A stretch of DNA of 64,000 nt, taken from assembly GCA_965277495.1 (NCBI GenBank), contig OZ255824.1:2852001-2916000 (forward strand). Reading direction: 5' to 3'. The notes under the pieces are model-generated. The model was not told the DNA's origin, ran no database searches, and saw nothing but the letters and a program-made list of their open reading frames with translations. Source of the DNA: CAHJXG01 sp965277495. GTDB lineage: Bacteria; Pseudomonadota; Alphaproteobacteria; Acetobacterales; Acetobacteraceae. Shown here in pieces: positions 1 to 10,396 of this stretch. Each line of letters starts with the position of its first letter. Within the stretch, counting starts at the first letter, position 1. The translations under genes were made by a program, and so were the position numbers.

Positions 1-1
1 C

Positions 2-517
2 ATGGACGAACTGCTGATTGCCGCCGGGGGACGCCGCATCGAACTGCTGTTCGCCTTGTTCGGCATGCTGCAATGGGACTGCGGGCGGCATCCGCTGGCC
101 AGCGCCGGCTATCGCCCTGTGCCGGACGGCGCCCCAGTTAGCGCCATGGACCAGCCGCTCAACCACGTGCTGGAGCACATCAGCCGCAACCTCGCCAGCG
201 ACCTGCGGGAGGGCGACCTGGCTGAACTCAGCGGATATAGCCGCGGCGGGTTCTGCCGGGCGTTCCAGCGCCACACCGGCATGAACTTCGTCGCCTACGT
301 CAACAGCCTGCGCATCGCCCGCGCCTGCGAGCTGCTGACCGGCGGCCAGCGCCGCATCGTCGACATCTGCTTCGAGGTCGGCTTCAGCAACCTATCGAAC
401 TTCAACCGCCAATTCCTGGCGCAGAAGTCGATGGCGCCCTCGGCTTACCGCAACCACCACCTCGGGCAGGCGGCAGCCTCGCTCGAGGGCAAGAACAACC
501 AAAGGAACCTGCAATGA
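2..517 (+). CDS. AraC-family transcriptional regulator, C-terminal part (5' end outside window)
   Basis: The visible 171 residues end in a typical AraC/XylS DNA-binding region: two helix-turn-helix units, with the first around residues 70-90 (LAELSGYSRGGFCRAF) and the second near residues 118-140 (VDICFEVGFSNLSNFNRQF). Family members are usually about 280-300 residues with an N-terminal cupin-like sensor domain, so the ATG at the window edge is probably internal and the gene starts outside. Its stop overlaps the start of the next gene (ATGA), so it is co-transcribed with a sugar ABC transporter and very likely senses the sugar or polyol used by this operon. The AraC assignment is firm; the ligand is unknown. 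Confidence 0.85.
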   Translation: MDELLIAAGGRRIELLFALFGMLQWDCGRHPLASAGYRPVPDGAPVSAMDQPLNHVLEHISRNLASDLREGDLAELSGYSRGGFCRAFQRHTGMNFVAYVNSLRIARACELLTGGQRRIVDICFEVGFSNLSNFNRQFLAQKSMAPSAYRNHHLGQAAASLEGKNNQRNLQ

Positions 518-1421
518 CCAGTTTCAAGACCCTGGCCCTGGCGGGCGTCGCCACCCTCGCGCTCGGCGCCGCCAATGCGCAGGCCGCGCCGCTCAAGATC
601 GGCATGACGTTCCAGGAGCTGAACAACCCATATTTCGTGACCATGCAAAAGGCGCTGCGCGACGCCGCCGCCACCATTGGCGCCACCGTCGTCGTCACCG
701 ACGCCCACCACGACGTGTCGAAGCAGATCTCCGACGTGGAGGACATGATCCAGCAGAAGATCGACATCCTGCTGGTCAACCCGACCGACACCGCCGGCAT
801 CCAATCGGCGGTGACGTCGGCGCATAACGCGGGCATCGTCGTGGTGGCGGTGGACGCCAACGCCTCCGGCCCGGTCGACAGCTTCGTCGGCTCGAAGAAC
901 GTCGACGCCGGGCAGATGGCGTGCGAGTTCCTCGCCAAGGCGATCGGCGGCACCGGCGAGGTCGCGATCCTCGACGGCATCCCGGTCGTGCCGATCCTGG
1001 AGCGGGTGAAGGGCTGCAAGGCCGCGTTGGAGAAGTTTCCCAACATCAAGGTGGTCGACACCCAGAACGGCAAGCAGGAGCGCGCAAACGCCCTGAGCGT
1101 CACCGAGAACATGATCCAGGCGCACCCGAACCTGAAGGGCGTGTTCAGCGTCAACGACGGCGGTTCCATGGGCGCGCTGTCGGCCATCGAGGCCAGCGGC
1201 AAGGACATCAAGCTGACCTCCGTCGACGGCGCGCCGGAGGCGGTCGAGGCGATGCAGAAGCCCGGCTCGAAGTTCATCGAGACCTCGGCGCAGTATCCCG
1301 CCGACCAGGTGCGCATCGCCCTCGGCATCGCGTTGGCGAAGAAGTGGGGCGCGAACGTGCCGAGCTCGGTGCCGATCGACGTGAAGCTGGTCGATGCGAG
1401 CGGCGCCAAGACGTTTCATTG

Positions 1422-1425
<4 letters not shown>
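514..1425 (+). CDS. Sugar ABC transporter, periplasmic substrate-binding protein (RbsB-like)
   Basis: Encodes 303 residues with a clear signal peptide (hydrophobic stretch ending AANAQA-AP near residue 25) followed by a type I periplasmic binding fold. The mature start KIGMTFQELNNPYF and the later segments DILLVNPTD and SVNDGGSMGAL are typical of the ribose/galactose-type family. It captures a sugar or sugar alcohol in the periplasm for the following ATPase and permease. The ATG overlaps the regulator stop and is preceded by AAAGGA at a good distance. Length matches the family. The substrate cannot be read from sequence, but the downstream dehydrogenase and kinase suggest a polyol or pentose-like compound. 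Confidence 0.9.
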
Positions 1426-2937
<1,512 letters not shown>

Positions 2938-2951
<14 letters not shown>

Positions 2952-3921
2952 GCTCGCCGTACCGGCGCCGAGGGGGCCGCTGCTGCCGGGCGGCCTCGCG
3001 GCGATCCGGCGCTCGACGATCTTCTATCCGCTGATCGGGCTGATCGTCGTCTGCATCGTCATGACCTTCGCCAGCGACACCTTCCTGTCCGCCGGCAACA
3101 TCACCAACATCCTGCGCCAGGTTTCCATCAATGCCATCATCGCCGTCGGCATGACGCTGGTGATCCTCACGGGCGGCATCGACCTGTCGGTGGGCGCCGT
3201 CATGGCGCTGTCGGGCACGCTGATGGCGGGGTTGATGGCGGGCGGGCTGAACGGCGGGTTGGGGGTGCTGGTGTGCCTCGGCATCGGGCTGGCGTTCGGC
3301 CTGGCGAACGGCGGCTTCGTCGCCTATGCCAAGATGCCGCCGATCATCGTGACGCTCGCGACCATGGGCATCGCCCGCGGCTTGGCGCTGATCTACACCG
3401 GCGGCTACCCGATCAGCGGGCTGCCGGCGTGGATGCGCTTCTTCGGCGGCGGCGCAATTCTCGGCGTGCAGACGCCGATCGTGGTCATGGCCGTGCTGTA
3501 TATCCTGGCCTGGGTGCTGCTCGAACGCACGCCGTTCGGACGCTATGTCTATGCCATCGGCGGCAACGAAACGGCGACGCGGCTGTCGGGCGTGCGGGTC
3601 TCGCCGACCAAGCTCGTGGTTTACGGCCTCAGCGGCCTGGCGTCGGCCATCGCCGCGGTCGTGCTGACCTCGCGCCTGATGAGCGGCCAGCCCGGCGCCG
3701 GCGAGGGCTTCGAGCTCGACGCCATCGCCGCCGTGGTGCTGGGCGGCACCTCGATCGCCGGCGGGCGCGGCTCGCTGATCGGCACCCTGCTCGGCGCGCT
3801 GTTGCTGGGCGTGCTGAACAACGGCCTGAACATGGTGGGGGTGAATCCCTACGTGCAGACGGTCGTGAAGGGCGGGATTATCTTGTTGGCCATCTACATT
3901 GGACGTGAGCGCCGGAAATGA
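2938..3921 (+). CDS. Sugar ABC transporter permease (RbsC-like)
   Basis: A 327-residue polytopic inner-membrane protein of the BPD_transp_2 family. It has many hydrophobic helices and the family stretches GMTLVILTGGIDLSVG near the N terminus and AVVLGGTSIAGGRGS near the C terminus. The ATG at 2938 is preferred over an upstream in-frame ATG at 2917 because GGGAGG lies five bases before it. It probably forms a homodimeric channel with the two-domain ATPase. It overlaps both neighbours (upstream ATPase, downstream dehydrogenase via ATGA), so translation is coupled through the whole transporter. Confidence 0.9.
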
Positions 3922-5012
3922 GCAATGCCAACAATCGCATGACGGCCGTCGTCTGCCACGGCCCGGAAGATTACCGGGTCGAGCAGGTTGCCCGGCCTAA
4001 CCCCGGCGCGCGGGAGATGGTTATACGCATCTCCGCCTGCGGCATCTGCGCCAGCGACTGCAAGTGCTGGGGCGGCGCCAAGATGTTCTGGGGCGACACG
4101 GCGACGGGCACGCCCGCCTATGTCAAGCCGCCGGTGATCCCCGGCCACGAGTTCTTCGGCGTGGTCGATGACCTAGGCCCCGATGCCGCCGCCCACTTCG
4201 GCGTCAAGCCCGGCGACACCGTCATCGCCGAGCAGATCGTCCCCTGCGACCGCTGCCGCTTCTGCCGGTCCGGCCAGTACTGGATGTGCGAGGTGCACAA
4301 CATCTTCGGCTTCCAGCGCCAGGTCGCCGACGGCGGCATGTCCGAATACATGCTTATCCCCACGACGGCGCGGGTGCACGTCATCCCCCCCAGCATGCGG
4401 CTGGAGGACGCGGCGATCATCGAGCCGCTGTCCTGCGCCATCCACACCGTGCAGCGCGGCGACGTGCAGCTGGACGACGTGGTGGTGATCGCCGGCGCCG
4501 GGCCGATCGGGCTGATGATGGTGCAGGTCGCCAAGCTCAAGACGCCGAAGAAGCTGATTGTCATCGACATGGTGGCGGAGCGGCTGGAACTCGCCCGCGG
4601 CTTCGGCGCCGACGTGGTGATCAACCCGCGCGAGCAGGACGCGCTGGCCATCGTGCAGGGCCTGACCGGCGGCTACGGCTGCGACGTGTATATCGAAGCG
4701 ACCGGCTCGCCGGCGGGCGTTACCCAGGGTTTGTCGCTGATCCGCAAGCTCGGCCGCTTCGTCGAGTTTTCGGTGTTTGGCGCCGATACGACGGTGGACT
4801 GGTCCATCATCGGCGACCGCAAGGAGCTGGACATCCGCGGCTCGCACCTTGGACCCTACTGCTACCCGATCGCCATCGACCTGCTGGACCGCGGCCTCGT
4901 CACCTCGCAGGGCATCGTGACGCATGGCTACGCCATCGGCGAGTGGGACGAGGCGATCCGCGTCGCCAACTCGCTCGACTCGATTAAGGTCCTGCTGAAG
5001 CCGGCCGTGTAA
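3918..5012 (+). CDS. Zinc-dependent medium-chain polyol dehydrogenase (erythritol/threitol dehydrogenase-like)
   Basis: A 364-residue zinc-containing alcohol dehydrogenase. It shows the catalytic zinc region (GICASDCKCW, then GHEF), the four-cysteine structural zinc site (CDRCRFC followed by C six residues later) and a Rossmann motif (VVIAGAGPIGLMM) around residue 190. The segment with GTPAYVKPPVIPGHEFFG resembles proteins annotated as erythritol/L-threitol dehydrogenases, so oxidation of a short polyol to a ketose is the best guess, from memory of the family. It sits between the transporter and a FGGY kinase, overlapping one by four bases and abutting the other (TAATG). Dehydrogenase class is firm; the substrate is inferred. 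Confidence 0.82.
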   Translation: MSNANNRMTAVVCHGPEDYRVEQVARPNPGAREMVIRISACGICASDCKCWGGAKMFWGDTATGTPAYVKPPVIPGHEFFGVVDDLGPDAAAHFGVKPGDTVIAEQIVPCDRCRFCRSGQYWMCEVHNIFGFQRQVADGGMSEYMLIPTTARVHVIPPSMRLEDAAIIEPLSCAIHTVQRGDVQLDDVVVIAGAGPIGLMMVQVAKLKTPKKLIVIDMVAERLELARGFGADVVINPREQDALAIVQGLTGGYGCDVYIEATGSPAGVTQGLSLIRKLGRFVEFSVFGADTTVDWSIIGDRKELDIRGSHLGPYCYPIAIDLLDRGLVTSQGIVTHGYAIGEWDEAIRVANSLDSIKVLLKPAV

Positions 5013-6520
5013 TGCCATACGTCCTCGGCGTCGACATCGGCACGCAGAGCACCAAGGCGCTGCTGATCGACGCCGGGTCCGGCCGCATCGTGGCGCAGCA
5101 CTCGCACGGCTACCAGCCGGATACGCCGCGTCCGTTGTGGGCGGAGCAGCACGCGGCGGTGTGGCTCGACGCCGTGATCGCCTGCATCGCCGGCTGCATG
5201 GCCCAGGCCACGGTTCCGCCCTCCGATGTCGCGGCGTTGTGCGTCAGCAGCCTGTATGGCGGCTCCGGCATCCCGGTCGACGCTGACATGCAGCCGCTGC
5301 ACCCGTGCCTGATCTGGATGGACCGCCGGGCGGAAGACGAGGTCGCGTGGGTGCGCGCCACCATCGACCAAGACCGCCTGTTCGACATCACCGGCAACGG
5401 CGTCGACAGCTATTACGGCTACACCAAGATGCTGTGGCTGCAGCGGCATCGCCCGGAGGTGTGGTCGCGCACGCGCTATCTGCTGCCGCCCAACGCCTAT
5501 GTGGCGCACGCGCTGACGGGCGAGCTGGCGGTGGACCATTCGTCCGCCGGCAACATCGGCGGCGTGTATGACATGCGCGCCCGGGCCTGGTCGGACGAAA
5601 TGCTGGGCCTGCTCGGCATCCCGCGCGCGATGATGCCGGACCGGCTGGTCGAATCCACCGCCCAGGTCGGCACGTTGCGGGCGGAATGGGCCGGGCGCAC
5701 GGGCCTGGCCGCAGGGACGCCGGTGATCGCGGGCGGGGTCGATGCGGCGGTCGCGACGCTCGCCGCCGGGGCGACGCGGCCCGGCCAGCATGTCGCGATG
5801 ATCGGCACCAGCATGTGCTGGGGCAGCATCGCGCAGGCCGCCGACGCCCGGCACGGCCTGATCGCCATGCCGCACGTGCTGAACGGCCTGCGCGACCTGT
5901 ATGTGTTCGGCGGGGCCATCACCGCCGGCGCCTCGGTGTCCTGGTTCCAGGAGCAGCTTGGCGCGGCGCTGCCGCTGTCCAGGCTCGACGGCGAGGCGGC
6001 CAGCATCGACGCCGGGTCGGATGGGGTGGTGTTCCTGCCCTACCTCATGGGCGAGCGCAGCCCGGTGTGGGACGGGCGGGCGAGCGGCGCGTTCGTGGGC
6101 CTCAGCCTGTTCCACACCCGCGCCCATTTGTATCGCGCGGTGCTGGAGGGCGTCACCTTCGCGTTGCGCCATAACATCGAGGCAGGCCGCCGCAACCTGC
6201 AGGCGCTCGACGACACGTTGATCGTCGTGGGCGGCGCGGCGCATTCCGGCCTGTGGATGCAGATCGCCGCTGACATCACCGGCTATCCCGTCCAGACCAT
6301 CGAGCAGAACGTCGAGGCGGCGTTGGGCGCGGCGTTGCTCGCGGGCCTCGGCGTCGGCCTAGTCACGCCGGAACAGGCAACGCGCGGCTGGGTCACGCTG
6401 GTGCCGCGGACCCGGCCCAACCCAGACGTGCGTGCGGCCTATGACCGGCTGTTCGGCGTCTATACGGACCTCTATCCCGCGCTGAAGGGCACCATGCACC
6501 GGCTGCGCGACCAGCAATGA
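5012..6520 (+). CDS. FGGY-family carbohydrate kinase
   Basis: A 502-residue sugar kinase. The N-terminal phosphate-binding motif (LGVDIGTQSTKALLID) and the C-terminal motif (DTLIVVGGAAHSGLWMQIAADITG) define the FGGY family, and length is normal. It presumably phosphorylates the ketose produced by the preceding dehydrogenase using ATP, in the cytoplasm. The start codon overlaps the previous stop (TAATG) and the stop overlaps the next start (ATGA). Xylulokinase-, ribulokinase- and erythritol-kinase-like members cannot be separated by eye. Confidence 0.88.
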   Translation: MPYVLGVDIGTQSTKALLIDAGSGRIVAQHSHGYQPDTPRPLWAEQHAAVWLDAVIACIAGCMAQATVPPSDVAALCVSSLYGGSGIPVDADMQPLHPCLIWMDRRAEDEVAWVRATIDQDRLFDITGNGVDSYYGYTKMLWLQRHRPEVWSRTRYLLPPNAYVAHALTGELAVDHSSAGNIGGVYDMRARAWSDEMLGLLGIPRAMMPDRLVESTAQVGTLRAEWAGRTGLAAGTPVIAGGVDAAVATLAAGATRPGQHVAMIGTSMCWGSIAQAADARHGLIAMPHVLNGLRDLYVFGGAITAGASVSWFQEQLGAALPLSRLDGEAASIDAGSDGVVFLPYLMGERSPVWDGRASGAFVGLSLFHTRAHLYRAVLEGVTFALRHNIEAGRRNLQALDDTLIVVGGAAHSGLWMQIAADITGYPVQTIEQNVEAALGAALLAGLGVGLVTPEQATRGWVTLVPRTRPNPDVRAAYDRLFGVYTDLYPALKGTMHRLRDQQ

Positions 6521-7725
6521 CTTCGCTCCACGGCGGCAACCGCTTCGACACGGCCGTCATCGGCCTCGGCGCGATGGGCAGCGCCTGCCTGTTGCAGCTC
6601 GCCCGGCGCGGGCAGCGCGTGATCGGCCTCGACCGCTACGACCCGCCGCATACCTTTGGCTCCACCCACGGCGAAACACGGCTCACCCGCTGCGCCATCG
6701 GCGAGGGCGGCGCCTACGTGCCGTTCGTGCTGCGCTCGCACGAGATTTGGCGTGAGCTCGAGCAGGAGACCGGCGTCGAGCTGATGGTGCAATGCGGCGT
6801 GCTGATCCTGGCCAGCGGCTCCGGCTCGCCCCCGGTGCACGGCAAAGACGATTTCTTCCGCCGCACGATCGCCGTCGCCGAACGGTTCGCCATCCCGCAT
6901 GACGTCCTCCACGCCGACTCGGTCATGCAGCGCTTCCCGCAGTTCCGCCTGCACGGCGACGAGATCGGCTATTTTGAACCCGGCGGCGGCTACGTCCGGC
7001 CCGAAGCCTGCATCGAGGCGCAGCTCGCCTTGGCAAAGCGCCGCGGGGCCATCGTGCGGACCGGAACGCAGGTCGCGAGCATCGAACGCGACGGTTCCGG
7101 CGTCTGCGTCACGACCCAGGGGGGCGGCCGCTTTTTCGCCGCCGAAGCCGTGCTGGCCGCCGGGGCGTGGTCGTCCGGGCTGCTGGGCGGCACGCTGGCG
7201 CCGCATCTCACCGTGACGCGGCAGGCGCTGCATTGGTTCGAGCCGGTCGCGGCAGCGGAGTTCGCGCCGGACCGCTTTCCCGCATTCATCTGGCTGCATG
7301 GCGACGGGCCGGAGGACAGCTTCTACGGCTTCCCGACCCCACCGGGGACCCAGGGCGTGAAGGTGGGGACCGAGCAATACTCGCTGGCGACGCCCGACCC
7401 CGATGCGCTGCGGCGCGAGGCGTCCGCCGCGGAGGCGCAGGCGACGTTCCAGGACCAGGTCGACGGACGCCTGCCCGGCCTGTCGCCGCGTCCGCTGCGC
7501 AGCGCGACGTGCCTGTACACCAGCACGCCCGACGGGGATTTCCTCATTGCCCGCGCGCCGGAGAACGACCGGGTCCTGCTGGTCTCGGCGTGTTCCGGGC
7601 ATGGATTCAAGCATTCTGCCGGGCTGGGCGAGGCGGTGGCGAAGTCGCTTGTTGCGGGTGGGACCGCACCGAGCCTGGCGGCTTTCGACGCCGGGCGCCT
7701 CGACGCGGCGGCGGCGCTTAGCTGA
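6517..7725 (+). CDS. FAD-dependent amine oxidase, sarcosine oxidase / N-methyltryptophan oxidase-like (SolA family)
   Basis: A 402-residue flavoenzyme. The N terminus has a dinucleotide-binding motif (VIGLGAMGSACLLQLARRG) and the family segment GSTHGETRLTR. Near residue 330 the segment TCLYTSTPDGDF contains the cysteine that in monomeric sarcosine oxidases carries covalent FAD, and SGHGFKHS follows. These enzymes oxidise secondary amines such as sarcosine, N-methyltryptophan or pipecolate and make hydrogen peroxide. Its place inside a polyol/sugar operon, with an ATGA overlap to the kinase, is unusual and suggests an amino-sugar or amino-polyol substrate; that part is inference. Confidence 0.85.
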   Translation: MTSLHGGNRFDTAVIGLGAMGSACLLQLARRGQRVIGLDRYDPPHTFGSTHGETRLTRCAIGEGGAYVPFVLRSHEIWRELEQETGVELMVQCGVLILASGSGSPPVHGKDDFFRRTIAVAERFAIPHDVLHADSVMQRFPQFRLHGDEIGYFEPGGGYVRPEACIEAQLALAKRRGAIVRTGTQVASIERDGSGVCVTTQGGGRFFAAEAVLAAGAWSSGLLGGTLAPHLTVTRQALHWFEPVAAAEFAPDRFPAFIWLHGDGPEDSFYGFPTPPGTQGVKVGTEQYSLATPDPDALRREASAAEAQATFQDQVDGRLPGLSPRPLRSATCLYTSTPDGDFLIARAPENDRVLLVSACSGHGFKHSAGLGEAVAKSLVAGGTAPSLAAFDAGRLDAAAALS

Positions 7726-7742
7726 GCCGCATGGGGGCAGCA

Positions 7743-8777
7743 ATGAACGGCTCACCGACCGACGCCTTGTCCCCCTCCGCCTATGCGCCCTACCGCGATC
7801 CGCGCGACTACATCCTGAGCTGGACCGACGCGATCTGGATCGACCGCGGCCTGGGTCGGCTGCATGAGCACTACGCCGCCGACGTGAAGGTCCATAGCGC
7901 TTACGGCGAGACCTACGATTTCGACCACGTCATGCAGAACTCGCTGCAGAAGTTCGCGGCCTTTCCGAACGGCGGCGGCGGGCATGGCGAGGACGTGATC
8001 TGGGAACAGCGCGGCGCCAACGGCTTCATCAGCTCGCACCGGGTGTTCAAGTCGGGGACGCATACGGGCTTTTGGACCTATGGCCCGCCGACCGGACGGG
8101 ACTGGGTGTCGCGCACCATCGCGCACTGCCTGGTGCAGGACAACAAGGTGACCGAGGAGTGGATCGTCCGCGACGAGTGGGCGGTGCTGGAGCATCTGGG
8201 CCTCGACCCATACCGGATTGCCGCCGGACTGGCCGAGGCGAGCCCGGTGCTCGGCCGCGCCCTGGCGCTGGACGGCGGGCAGGGCGCGTTCGCCGGGCGG
8301 TACCCGGACCCGGCCCGCGCCGGCATTTCCGGCCCGCGCCCGGCGCGCCATGCCGCGGAATGCGCGTTGATCCAGGGCATGTTCGAGGAGGTCTGGAACG
8401 CCCGCCTGTTCAACCGGGTGCCGGCCTATTGCGACCGGCAGGTGGTCTGTAATTCGGTGCGGATGAAGCGGGTGCAGGGCATCGACCCCTATCAGGTCGA
8501 GCTGGTGAACCTGCTGGCGACGTTCCCTGATTTCCGCGTGGAGGTGCGCGACATCGCGGTGCTCGACGGGCCGGAGAACGGGTTGCGGGTGGCGGCGGTG
8601 TGGCTGTTGCGCGGCACGTACTGCGGCGTGCCGACCTATGGGCCCATCACGCGCACGCCGGTGAACGTGCTGGGCGCAAGCCATTTTGAACTGCGCGATG
8701 GCAAGGTGCTCCGCGAATGGCGCATCTTCGACGAAATCGCCATTTTGGCGCAGATTCATGCCGGACGTGCCGCCTGA
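7743..8777 (+). CDS. Two-domain SnoaL-like / NTF2-fold protein
   Basis: A 344-residue protein with two consecutive NTF2-like (SnoaL-type) regions, roughly residues 15-150 and 205-340. Each has the pattern of an aromatic-rich cone fold: YAADVKVHSAYGETYDF in the first and YCDRQVVCNSV with FPDFRVEVRDIAV in the second. The ATG at 7743 is preferred over 7731 because a GGGGG tract lies just upstream. Last gene of the operon, 17 bases after the oxidase. Such proteins are often small-molecule isomerases, cyclases or hydrolases, so it may act on the oxidase product. No specific function can be assigned. Confidence 0.7.
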   Translation: MNGSPTDALSPSAYAPYRDPRDYILSWTDAIWIDRGLGRLHEHYAADVKVHSAYGETYDFDHVMQNSLQKFAAFPNGGGGHGEDVIWEQRGANGFISSHRVFKSGTHTGFWTYGPPTGRDWVSRTIAHCLVQDNKVTEEWIVRDEWAVLEHLGLDPYRIAAGLAEASPVLGRALALDGGQGAFAGRYPDPARAGISGPRPARHAAECALIQGMFEEVWNARLFNRVPAYCDRQVVCNSVRMKRVQGIDPYQVELVNLLATFPDFRVEVRDIAVLDGPENGLRVAAVWLLRGTYCGVPTYGPITRTPVNVLGASHFELRDGKVLREWRIFDEIAILAQIHAGRAA

Positions 8778-9064
8778 CAGAAACTCCGGGGCAGGTTCCG
8801 TTGCAAGTTCGGGCTTGTGCTCGTCTCTGATGGAGGCTCGCCGCGACCATTGCATTGAGCAACCTAACCCAGGCCTGATCCGGCATATTCGGCACCGTCC
8901 ACCGGAAGTGGCCAAACCCCACGCTGGATGTTACACGTTACGATATCAACCTGTTTCAGGCGCCATACTGCTGCTTCCAAGGACTTGGCGTGCTTTGATT
9001 GCGGGGCAACCTAATTACCCGGCTGGGTCACGTCGGATCAATCATACCAGAGGCTCGTGTGCCA
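8778..9064. other. Intergenic region without a recognised gene
   Basis: About 290 bases between the polyol operon and the GT87-like gene. It is visibly less GC-rich than the flanks. No coding pattern, tRNA or strong terminator hairpin was seen. An upstream in-frame TTG at 8999 could extend the following gene, but the ATG at 9065 is a more ordinary start. It probably holds the promoter of the membrane-protein gene. Confidence 0.5.
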
Positions 9065-10396
9065 ATGAACGACATCCGGCTGCCTGTTGTCACTGAACTA
9101 TCCAATGTAGATACTTGGCCATTGCGATGGCAGTATGGCGAACGCAAGACGATCTATCTTTGCGCGCTCGTGCTTGGGTCGGGCGCATTTGTGCTGCTTA
9201 TCTACATACAGAAGATATGGGCCGAGTATGCCGACCAGACTTTGGGCCACCCAGCCCCGTTCGGCGACTTCTTTGCGCTCTGGTCCTACGCGAAGATCGT
9301 AAGCGCCCACCCTGCGGCAGAGCTTTACGATCTCGCCACCCTCCATGCGAGGCAAGTTGCGCTCGGAATGCCTCCAGGCAACCAGAACCCGTTTCCCTAT
9401 CCGCCCATGTTCATCCTGCTGCTGTGGCCGCTCAGCCTGCTGCCCTACGAGGCGGCCTATCTTGCCTGGAGCGCAGGCACTCTGGGGCTGTTTGTTTGGG
9501 CCGTGATGGCAACATGCTCCCGGTTGCCGCTTTGCGTGCTTGGCGTGATCGTCGCACCCGTAAGCGTCGCTACGGTCGTCGCGGGCCAAAGCGGGTTCCT
9601 GTCGGCGGCGTTGATAACGGCAGGAATCCGGCTTGCAGGCAGCCGGCCTATCCTTGGGGGAGTCCTGCTTGGCATCCTCACCTACAAGCCGCAGCTCGGC
9701 CTCCTGGTGCCCATAGCTCTCGTCTCTGCCGGACACTGGCCCGCTTTCCGTGCCGCATGTGCAACGGCCTTTGCGCTGGCCTTGGTAGCCACGCTCGCGT
9801 TCGGCTGGGCCGTCTGGCCGGCCTGGCTTTCGATGTTGCCGGTCTATGCGGAAATATTTGACCAGGAGACCGCAGGGCTAAAGTTAATGCCGACCGTGAT
9901 GGCCAACCTGCTATTGGCCGGCGTTACGCTGCCGGTGGCCAAAGGGGTGCAAGCCGTTGCCGCCGCCGCGGTGGCGATTGTCGTGTGGCGTTGCTTCCGG
10001 CGCAATCCGGGACGGCTTGCGGCCGCCGCACTGTTGGTTGGCACCTTCCTCGCCACCCCGCACGCATTTGTCTACGACATGCCCATGGTTGCGGCGGCCC
10101 TGGCGCTGTTCATCGAGGCTCGCACCCGGGCAGGCGCCTCCTCCAGCTTGGCGGAAGTCCTAATATTAATCCTCGCCTTTGTATTCCCGGCGTTCATGTT
10201 GATCAGCGGGTTCAACGTGCCCGTAAGCACGCTCCCCCTCGTGCTGATCTTCAGTTTGATACTGTGGCGTGACGGGCAAATCGGCTGGCGGCGATATAGG
10301 GCCACCGCTGATGCGGCAGCTCTCCTCAATGCACCACCGGGCGCAGGCTCCCCTTCGCATACAACTCGCTCATCCGGTCGAGCGGCACCGGCTTGA
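9065..10396 (+). CDS. GT87/DUF2029-like integral membrane protein, 3' end antisense to cbbA
   Basis: A 443-residue polytopic membrane protein with about ten hydrophobic helices. It has features of the DUF2029/GT87 family of polyprenyl-phosphate-dependent glycosyltransferases: a periplasmic loop near the N terminus with FGDFFALWSYAKIV and a conserved YPPMFILLLWPLSLLPY segment. Likely it adds a sugar to an envelope glycolipid or glycan. Its last 71 bases overlap the end of the convergent aldolase gene, giving a hydrophilic Ala/Pro/Ser-rich tail of about 24 residues that looks accidental rather than conserved. Codon use is slightly less GC-biased than the neighbours. It may have been inserted or truncated at this end. 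Confidence 0.65.
   Translation: MNDIRLPVVTELSNVDTWPLRWQYGERKTIYLCALVLGSGAFVLLIYIQKIWAEYADQTLGHPAPFGDFFALWSYAKIVSAHPAAELYDLATLHARQVALGMPPGNQNPFPYPPMFILLLWPLSLLPYEAAYLAWSAGTLGLFVWAVMATCSRLPLCVLGVIVAPVSVATVVAGQSGFLSAALITAGIRLAGSRPILGGVLLGILTYKPQLGLLVPIALVSAGHWPAFRAACATAFALALVATLAFGWAVWPAWLSMLPVYAEIFDQETAGLKLMPTVMANLLLAGVTLPVAKGVQAVAAAAVAIVVWRCFRRNPGRLAAAALLVGTFLATPHAFVYDMPMVAAALALFIEARTRAGASSSLAEVLILILAFVFPAFMLISGFNVPVSTLPLVLIFSLILWRDGQIGWRRYRATADAAALLNAPPGAGSPSHTTRSSGRAAPA

Noticed and set aside
921..1421. Open frame extending the RbsA-like ATPase upstream for about 170 codons
   Set aside because: It is antisense-like Arg-rich sequence inside the binding-protein gene; the GTG at 1422 overlapping the previous stop gives the correct family N terminus.
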